DNA of 41,582 nt from an uncultured Lachnospiraceae bacterium (GTDB lineage: Bacteria > Bacillota > Clostridia > Lachnospirales > Lachnospiraceae). Numbering within the stretch: the first letter of the stretch is position 1; every line of letters starts with the position of its first letter. Where the stretch lies: NCBI GenBank assembly GCA_947175055.1, contig CAMWLJ010000023.1, positions 1 to 41,582 of the forward strand, read 5' to 3'. Position numbers and translations under genes: made by a program. The notes below the pieces were generated by a model. That model searched no databases, was not told the origin of the DNA, and worked only from the letters and a program-made list of their open reading frames with translations. This document shows positions 36,170 through 41,582 of the stretch, piece after piece.

Positions 36170-37077
36170 TTTCCTGCCCCCTTTCTGCCTTTCTTCTCAC
36201 CATAATCATCCTTCTTTTCCTTCGTTACCAGCAGCGAGAACACACTCGCTATGATGATGATCACGAAGATGCCATATGCCACTGCAGCCGCGTAGCCAAA
36301 CTGAAACCGCTCAAACGCAGAATCATATAAGTATTTCACCATGGTGACCGTAGCATCACCGGGCACGCTCTTGAATACCAGATGAGATTCATCGAACATC
36401 TGCAGACCGCCGATGACGGAAGTTACCAGCACATAGATCAAGATTGGCCGCATGAGCGGTAACGTGATCCTGGTGATCTTCTGCCAGTTGGATGCCCCGT
36501 CCACCTCCGCCGCCTCCAACACGTCATCGGAAATAGAGTTGATGCCCGCCGTAAAATAAATAATGTTGAAGCCGAAGTTCTTCCAGCAGATGGCGATCGC
36601 GATGACCATTCTGGCCAGCATTTGGTTGTTCTGGAAATCCACCGCCTCCAGACCAAGCATGGTTATGATATTGTTGACCGCACCGCCCGGATAAGAGAAC
36701 ATGGCGCCAAACAAAAGGCCGATCGTTACAGGCGTTACCAGATTCGGGAAGTAATAAATGTTTCTCAAAAGGAATCTGCCTCTAAACCATTTGTTGCTCA
36801 AGATAAGCGCCAGGACAAACGCAATGCTAAGCTGCGGGATGATGGACATGATCCAGATCAGCAGCGTATTGCCTATGGATTTAAAGAAGTACCCCGATTC
36901 AAAAAGTCTCTGATAGTTACGCATCCCTACAAAAGTAAACTTGCCTGAGAGCACATCCATATCGCAAAAGCTGAGCACAAAGGAATATAGGATCGGAAAC
37001 AGGCTAAATATTAAAAAAACTATAAAAAATGGTGTTATGTAGAAGTATGCATATTTGTTTCTTTTTTTGGAATTCAC
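36166..37077 (-). CDS. Sugar ABC transporter permease (MalF/UgpA type)
   Basis: The first gene of the large sugar transcript, 303 residues, six predicted helices (first at ~10-33), with the coupling motif EAAEVDGASNWQKITRITLP around residue 206. A GTG at 37075-37077 is chosen because AGGGGG lies about six bases upstream; the frame is open to a TTG 18 bases earlier, inside which the ribosome site falls. A near-consensus promoter is 72 bases upstream. Confidence 0.9.
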   Translation of the reverse strand: MNSKKRNKYAYFYITPFFIVFLIFSLFPILYSFVLSFCDMDVLSGKFTFVGMRNYQRLFESGYFFKSIGNTLLIWIMSIIPQLSIAFVLALILSNKWFRGRFLLRNIYYFPNLVTPVTIGLLFGAMFSYPGGAVNNIITMLGLEAVDFQNNQMLARMVIAIAICWKNFGFNIIYFTAGINSISDDVLEAAEVDGASNWQKITRITLPLMRPILIYVLVTSVIGGLQMFDESHLVFKSVPGDATVTMVKYLYDSAFERFQFGYAAAVAYGIFVIIIIASVFSLLVTKEKKDDYGEKKGRKGAGK

Positions 37078-37148
37078 GTTTTTCCCCCTTTCCAAAAACT
37101 GGCATTTGTTGTTTTTGCATATTTTCCCCCACTTCTTAAACTTTTTTT

Positions 37149-37177
37149 ATTATACATTCTATACTTTCACTATGCAA
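37149..37177 (-). promoter_or_regulatory. Promoter of the transporter/glycosidase transcript
   Basis: Minus-strand -35 TTGCAT (37172-37177), 17-base spacer and perfect -10 TATAAT (37149-37154). Transcription should start near 37142. The 330 bases upstream (37178-37504) hold no convincing gene; they contain small dyads near 37300 and 37360, and the terminator of the DUF4179 gene. I found no clear cre site. Confidence 0.8.
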
Positions 37178-37431
37178 TAGGAAATTCAACTTTTTTTAAT
37201 TTCTTCCCTCTTTTTGTCATTATAGCCAAAAAAGCCCAAGGATTTGACGAATATTATCACCCTGTTTTTGTCTAAAATCACTATAATTCCATGACGGAAC
37301 GGCCTATCATGCCCATCCCGTCCTCCCTCCACTACAGACAAATACGCAAATAGACTATAAAGATAGTAAACAAAAATTAACAACATACCCTACCTTAGCC
37401 TCTATCACTGAAAAAAAGTCCTGAAACAGTG

Positions 37432-37471
37432 CAAAAAAGCTGAGGCGTTGAATATCAACTTTGCCTCAGCT
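37432..37471 (-). terminator. Terminator of the sigma/DUF4179 operon
   Basis: Ten-bp arms AAGCTGAGGC and GCCTCAGCTT enclose a second small stem (GTTGA/TCAAC), and the minus strand continues with a run of Ts directly after the stem. It lies 34 bases past the DUF4179 stop codon and isolates that operon from the sugar locus. Confidence 0.85.
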
Positions 37472-37504
37472 TCACATAACACAAAACTTTCTGCATCTAT
37501 CCAT

Positions 37505-38686
37505 TTACTTTACATAAATTTCCTTGGCAATGACAGCCTTATCTGCAGCACTGCTGTTCATGCCTTCCTGCTCCATCTGTATCCAATCATCAAAATTGTC
37601 AAAAATGAAGACATACAGCGTTTTTATCTCTTTGCCCTGAACGGCAAATGTAGCTGCGCCTGCCATTTCCATACCCGGATAAAGCATTTCCCCATCCTGA
37701 TCAAAGCAGATCGTCTGACAGGGTTCATAAGACCATCCAAGAATTTCAAACATCTCTGCATCCGTCATATCAGGATCTTTGGAAAGCAGTTTTTCCCTCC
37801 TATCGTCCGTCAACTCCCTCTGCTCTCCCGGTGTTGTCGCATGAACGATTACCTGATACGGAGATACCACTACATCTTCAAGTGTAATATTCCCCTTTTT
37901 TTCACCCACTTCAATTGTCCTTACATCCGATCCGTTTACCTCAAACGGAACGACTATATTCCAGCTGCCATCCGTCCAGTGAGATGCCGTTATCTCCTCA
38001 GCATCGAGCATCCTGTCATCATCATGGCCAAGACCGCTTACATTTAAGTTGAGTTCACCGCTGCCTGTATGTTCCTTTACAAGATCTATCTTCAGCATGC
38101 CAGCAAAGGTGTGGTTGTCGATCGCCTCTCCCTCAAACCTGTTTTCCAGCCATTCTGGAGAACTTCCATCCACACTCCATGTTCCGTCTATATAGAATCC
38201 TGCGGCTGTCCGGTCATCTGCCACATTCATACCGGTATAATGTTTGGGAATGTGTGTAAAATCTGCATCTTCCGATTCAATATTTACCGTTAGGAATATG
38301 GAATATCCATCACAATAGACTTCTGATGCAGTCAGGGTGATCCCTTTGTCAGATACGGTATAATCCACTGTATCCAAACTGCCAGCATGGTCCTCATTTG
38401 TCAGAACTGTTCCCTTTTCCGTGTAATCTCCGGAATATGTGACATCATCCTCGATCTTTTCAAAAATTTTCCCGACCAGCGGGATTTTAGCTGCCAGCAC
38501 CGGATTGAAATATCCCAATCCGCAAACTCCGATGACCACGGCTGCCACTGCCGCAGCAGCACCTTTTCCTATTTTGCTAAATTTATTCACTTTATCCTTC
38601 CTCCTTCTATGTATTCGGATTTCTCTGTCACTTATTTCAGGAGCAAGGGCCTGCTTTAAGATCTGATCCAATTTTTCATCTGTCAT
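37505..38686 (-). CDS. DUF4179 membrane-anchored protein (putative anti-sigma factor)
   Basis: A 393-residue protein with a short cytoplasmic N-terminus (~1-38, KLDQILKQALAPEISDREI), one transmembrane helix (~42-61) and a large extracytoplasmic beta-rich region. This is the DUF4179 layout, which in Firmicutes follows ECF sigma factor genes and is thought to act as the membrane anti-sigma partner. Its ATG overlaps the sigma factor stop by 11 bases, and the ribosome site GGAGG lies in the end of the sigma gene, so the two are coupled. The signal sensed is unknown. Confidence 0.87.
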   Translation of the reverse strand: MTDEKLDQILKQALAPEISDREIRIHRRRKDKVNKFSKIGKGAAAAVAAVVIGVCGLGYFNPVLAAKIPLVGKIFEKIEDDVTYSGDYTEKGTVLTNEDHAGSLDTVDYTVSDKGITLTASEVYCDGYSIFLTVNIESEDADFTHIPKHYTGMNVADDRTAAGFYIDGTWSVDGSSPEWLENRFEGEAIDNHTFAGMLKIDLVKEHTGSGELNLNVSGLGHDDDRMLDAEEITASHWTDGSWNIVVPFEVNGSDVRTIEVGEKKGNITLEDVVVSPYQVIVHATTPGEQRELTDDRREKLLSKDPDMTDAEMFEILGWSYEPCQTICFDQDGEMLYPGMEMAGAATFAVQGKEIKTLYVFIFDNFDDWIQMEQEGMNSSAADKAVIAKEIYVK

Positions 38687-39215
38687 ATCCTATCGCCTCC
38701 AATTTTTCCTTTAACTGTTTCTTTGCTTTCCGCATCCGGCTCTTAACGGTTCCTTCCGGTAATCCGAGAATTTCGGCCACCTCATTGATCTGCATATCCG
38801 CCGAATAATACAAATAAATCGGTATTCTGTACTTCTCAGGCAGAGAAGCAACAAATCTCTGAATCATATCCGCCTCATTTTGCTGCAATACAATGTGTTC
38901 TGGTGATACCGCATTGTCCTGCCCTGCAACTTCATATCCTTCCTCAGACATCTCATCCATGCTGTCGATCGGAACCAGCCTCATACGGTTTGCATATTTT
39001 TTCTTTTTATTCTTCCAAAGATAAATCGAAGTGGATAAAGCGTAACTCTTTGTATTCTGCGAAGAATCCAGTCTTTTCTTTTTCTCCAGCAGTTTGAGCA
39101 TCGTGTCCTGATACAGTTCGTCCCCGTCTTCCGCATCCCCGGCTGTCATCCGGCAAAACCGCAGAATATCCTTTCCAAACTTCAGGACAAACCGCTCGAA
39201 TTCATCATGATCCAT
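38676..39215 (-). CDS. ECF-type RNA polymerase sigma factor
   Basis: A 179-residue sigma-70 family protein. Region 2 (~4-75) includes DELYQDTMLKLLEKK, and region 4 (~118-170) has the helix-turn-helix INEVAEILGLPEGTVKSRM. No region 1 or 3 is seen, as expected for ECF factors. The ATG at 39215 follows AAGGAGG by nine bases. The downstream DUF4179 gene overlaps it and is the likely anti-sigma. The upstream gap (39216-39383) has an inverted repeat TTGAAAA/TTTTCAA (39288-39304) whose TTGAAAAC could be part of a self-recognised promoter. Confidence 0.9.
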   Translation of the reverse strand: MDHDEFERFVLKFGKDILRFCRMTAGDAEDGDELYQDTMLKLLEKKKRLDSSQNTKSYALSTSIYLWKNKKKKYANRMRLVPIDSMDEMSEEGYEVAGQDNAVSPEHIVLQQNEADMIQRFVASLPEKYRIPIYLYYSADMQINEVAEILGLPEGTVKSRMRKAKKQLKEKLEAIGYDR

Positions 39216-39383
39216 AGCAGCTATCCTCCTTCTTCTTCCAAGTCGACTTGCAAAGATTTGCCCTTGCATATATATGTTGTCATGACTTTGAAAAAAGTTT
39301 TCAATTTCCAGAACAAAGTGAATAAGCCCAAATCAGCTCCCCTCTCCTTGAATGGTTTACACTGTCGCAATTTCCTATAAAGT

Positions 39384-39410
39384 AAAAAAGAATCCTGCCT
39401 ACAGGATTCT
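39384..39410 (-). terminator. Terminator of the DUF3795 gene
   Basis: Nine-bp arms AGAATCCTG and CAGGATTCT with a four-base loop, followed on the minus strand by a run of Ts. It lies 25 bases past the DUF3795 stop. Confidence 0.85.
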
Positions 39411-39435
39411 CAAACTGTCCAACCGCTTTATCGAT

Positions 39436-39975
39436 TTATTTTTTACGCAGTTTCAAAGTGATCTGCTTCTTTTCCGCTACGCTTTGTAGACATTTAGTTA
39501 CAAATGCAGATTTTTCTTTCAGTCCCTTATCGTTAAGATCTTCATTCGCTTCAAGTTGCTGCATTACGCTTTGAAGCTCATCTATGTCCAAAAGATTGAC
39601 CGCTACCGAAAACAGCGTCTTCCTGCGTCCGTCATTATAATTCGCCAAGAGATAGTCTAAGATCCGGCGTTTTTCTTTCTGTTCAGCATTGTAGGCAGAA
39701 ATCCCTATGCGCCTGCATTTCTCTATATCCGACATTTGATTTTTATGTGTTATAAAGCTGTCAAAATCGCTTATATGTTCATATTTGGAGCAGGGGAAGT
39801 CGTCACATTGAAAGCAGTATTCTACGCTGCCATGTTCAATGCTGCATTTTGCAATTTTACAGGACTGGTTATCAACGCCACAGCCGGAACAATGCCCCGC
39901 TAAATTCATTGTACACAAACGGCAATTCAGACCGCAAAGAGAAAACTCTTGCTCACTTCGGATAAAACCTTTCAT
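39436..39975 (-). CDS. DUF3795 cysteine-rich protein
   Basis: A 179-residue protein with twelve cysteines in the first ~65 residues, in the pattern LCGLNCRLC, GHCSGCG, SCKIAKC, YCFQCDDFPC, typical of DUF3795 proteins that are expected to bind metal (zinc or an iron-sulfur cluster). The C-terminal half is helical and lysine-rich. The biochemical role is unknown. A weak promoter may lie inside the end of the preceding acetyltransferase gene (TTGGCC, 17 bases, TATATG at 39987-40015). Confidence 0.85.
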   Translation of the reverse strand: MKGFIRSEQEFSLCGLNCRLCTMNLAGHCSGCGVDNQSCKIAKCSIEHGSVEYCFQCDDFPCSKYEHISDFDSFITHKNQMSDIEKCRRIGISAYNAEQKEKRRILDYLLANYNDGRRKTLFSVAVNLLDIDELQSVMQQLEANEDLNDKGLKEKSAFVTKCLQSVAEKKQITLKLRKK

Positions 39976-40006
39976 TATCGAACCCTCATATACTTATTTC
40001 TATGTT

Positions 40007-40579
40007 TCAGGCCAAGAGCATGCATCTTCCTGTTATGTTCTTCCATTCATCTTCTAAAATTGACATCAATATATCATCTGCATATTTGTCACCATCCATG
40101 ACAGCATCCCTTAAAACACCTTCTCTTTTGAATCCGGCTTTCAAATATACCTTTTCGGCTCTCGGATTGAACGAATATACATCTAATTCCAAACGATGCA
40201 AGTGCAATTTTTCAAAAGCAAAATCTCGGGTAACTTCCGTTGCCCAGGTTCCAATCCCTTTTCCCCTTCCCGTTTTGTGATAAAGTCCAATTCTAAAATT
40301 TGCACAACGCAAATCCCAGTTTATTTCATTAATTACGCTCTCCCCAATTATTTTCCCATCGGGTGCTATGATCAGAAAAAAATATCTGTCATCATCCGTA
40401 AGAGATTTCAGAAAAAAAGAAGACACCTCTTCTTTCGTAAATTCTTCCTTACAGCCTGTCAATCGTGCCACTTCCCTGTCCAACGGACAATAATTTTGTT
40501 CATAATAATCCGTTACATCTTCAGCTTTTGCCAAGCGGAGCAAAAATCCATCTTTTTCGCCTATGATATCTGTATTCAC
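40007..40579 (-). CDS. GNAT family N-acetyltransferase (RimJ/RimL-like)
   Basis: A 190-residue acetyltransferase. The acetyl-CoA-binding motif A is visible as TGRGKGIGTWATEVTRDFAF (~104-123), followed by LHRLELDVYSFNPRAEKVYLKAGF, the usual motif B. It would transfer acetyl groups from acetyl-CoA to an amine; the substrate is unknown. The GTG at 40579 is chosen as start because GGGAGG lies nine bases upstream; the frame is open only to a TTG eight codons earlier. Confidence 0.85.
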   Translation of the reverse strand: MNTDIIGEKDGFLLRLAKAEDVTDYYEQNYCPLDREVARLTGCKEEFTKEEVSSFFLKSLTDDDRYFFLIIAPDGKIIGESVINEINWDLRCANFRIGLYHKTGRGKGIGTWATEVTRDFAFEKLHLHRLELDVYSFNPRAEKVYLKAGFKREGVLRDAVMDGDKYADDILMSILEDEWKNITGRCMLLA

Positions 40580-40639
40580 TCTGCAATTCCTCCCACAGAT
40601 CAATATATATCCTCTTCCTGTAAAGTAGTTTAATCTGCT

Positions 40640-41407
40640 TCACCACCCCATTCCGGACAGCCAGTCGTTCACCTTCTCTTCCCGCCGCTTCTCTGACAAA
40701 TCCGTGATCTGTCCCGTCACTTCCCGCTCCATTACCAGTTCACCACATATGCGGCCATCCAGCAGATACAAGATCCTGTCGCATTGGCTCGCCACTCCGC
40801 TATCGTGGGTCACCAGCAAAACAGCTGTCCCCTCTCTGTTGACCCTCACCAGCTCCCGCATGACTTCTTTAGCCGCACTCCTGTTCAGGGCACCGGTGGG
40901 CTCATCGGCAAACAAGATTTCCGGGGCATTCATCATACTACGGCAGATACAGGCCCGCTGCAGCTGTCCGCCGGAAACTTGCGTGATGCTGCGCTCCTCC
41001 AGCCCGGAAATGGACAGCTTCTGCATCAAGCCGATGGCTACTGCCGTAAGCTCTGTCTTCGTCTTCCTATCCCTACCCTTCTCTTTATTCGCCCTGACAG
41101 CAGGCAGGAGAATATTGTCCAAGATCGTAAGTCTCGGCATCATGTTCATCTGCTGAAACACAAACCCCATCCGGTGCAGTCGCAGTTTTGCCTTTTCGTC
41201 TTCTGAAAGAGCCGTGACCTCCGTATCCCGAAGCCACACTTTGCCGCCTGTCGGCTGATCCAGTCCTGCCGTATTATATAACAGCGTGGACTTTCCGGAT
41301 CCGGACGGCCCCATCACCGCCAGCATCTCCCCTTTCATCATTTTAAAGGAAATTTGGTGCAGTATCGGATCTTTCTCCAGATTTTCTACTTTCAGTATGA
41401 TATCCAT
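40640..41407 (-). CDS. ABC transporter ATP-binding protein (LolD/MacB type)
   Basis: A 255-residue ATPase with Walker A GPSGSGKS (33-40), Q-loop Gln near 86, a signature that reads VSGGQ (144-148), Walker B ILFADEP (~164-170) and the H-loop in LLVTHDS. This is the group that energises FtsX-type permeases for antimicrobial peptide or lipoprotein export. No permease follows on this strand; the next gene is an acetyltransferase. The partner might lie upstream beyond the window edge. The upstream 175 bases (41408-41582) hold no gene that I can support. Confidence 0.88.
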   Translation of the reverse strand: MDIILKVENLEKDPILHQISFKMMKGEMLAVMGPSGSGKSTLLYNTAGLDQPTGGKVWLRDTEVTALSEDEKAKLRLHRMGFVFQQMNMMPRLTILDNILLPAVRANKEKGRDRKTKTELTAVAIGLMQKLSISGLEERSITQVSGGQLQRACICRSMMNAPEILFADEPTGALNRSAAKEVMRELVRVNREGTAVLLVTHDSGVASQCDRILYLLDGRICGELVMEREVTGQITDLSEKRREEKVNDWLSGMGW

Positions 41408-41582
41408 CTTTTCCGTGTATGATGTTTATAGATGCAAAACACCATATTCCTTTTCTTTTTATTTTGTATCGTAGTTCAATGCGATTCAGATACTGTGAGC
41501 TTTTGATTTTTCCTGCCGATAACTATAATCCTGAATTATTCATGAAATAACAGTAGCAACTGCTGAAAGCCGCATAGTTATT

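Noticed and set aside
37186..37386. 66-codon minus-strand frame upstream of the sugar promoter
   Set aside because: Only a poor ribosome site, no family resemblance, and located in AT-rich intergenic sequence between a terminator and a promoter.

Overview
The window looks like a chromosomal segment of an anaerobic, low-to-mid GC Firmicute, most likely a gut Lachnospiraceae/Clostridia member. The indications are Gram-positive style ABC importers with lipoprotein binding proteins, strong AGGAGG ribosome binding sites, intracellular glycosidases without signal peptides, an ECF sigma factor paired with a DUF4179 protein, and an M3 oligoendopeptidase. Nearly all genes are on the minus strand; the single clear plus-strand gene is an AraC-type regulator at 9.3-10.2 kb. 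No tRNA, rRNA, CRISPR array or transposase gene was seen.

Layout. 1-5.5 kb: an oligopeptide/dipeptide (Opp-type) ABC importer read as oppA-oppB-oppC-oppD, with a good promoter before oppA and a terminator-like hairpin between oppA and oppB; oppD runs off the left edge. 5.5-7.9 kb: an M3 oligoendopeptidase (PepF type) with a small membrane protein behind it. 8.0-10.2 kb: two divergent regulators, an XRE/TPR protein (-) and an AraC/GyrI protein (+). 10.3-37.1 kb: a very large carbohydrate locus. 37.5-39.2 kb: ECF sigma factor and DUF4179 protein. 39.4-41.4 kb: DUF3795 protein, GNAT acetyltransferase and an ABC ATPase with no permease beside it.

The carbohydrate locus (about 27 kb) is the centre of interest. 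It appears to be two consecutive transcripts. The first starts at a near-consensus promoter at 37.15 kb. It encodes two MalF/MalG-type permeases, a lipoprotein sugar-binding protein, a GH2 beta-mannosidase-like enzyme, a ROK kinase, a metallo-beta-lactamase-fold hydrolase, a GH38 alpha-mannosidase, an Asp/Glu-racemase-fold protein, a class II aldolase (FbaA/GatY type), a DUF1537 acid-sugar kinase, a GmhA-like SIS isomerase, a FucA/OtnC-type class II aldolase and a GH3 enzyme, then ends at a terminator in an unusual cluster of inverted repeats. The second begins with a ROK repressor, followed by a GH36/raffinose-synthase family enzyme, a sucrose phosphorylase, a large FAD-dependent oxidoreductase and a second GH38.

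As inferred, short mannose-, galactose- and glucose-containing oligosaccharides enter by the ABC importer and are cut in the cytoplasm by GH38/GH2/GH3/GH36/GH13_18 enzymes. A special residue, plausibly a sugar acid or lactone, then passes through the oxidoreductase, MBL-fold hydrolase, DUF1537 kinase and aldolase cassette. The combination is not one I recognise as a described pathway.
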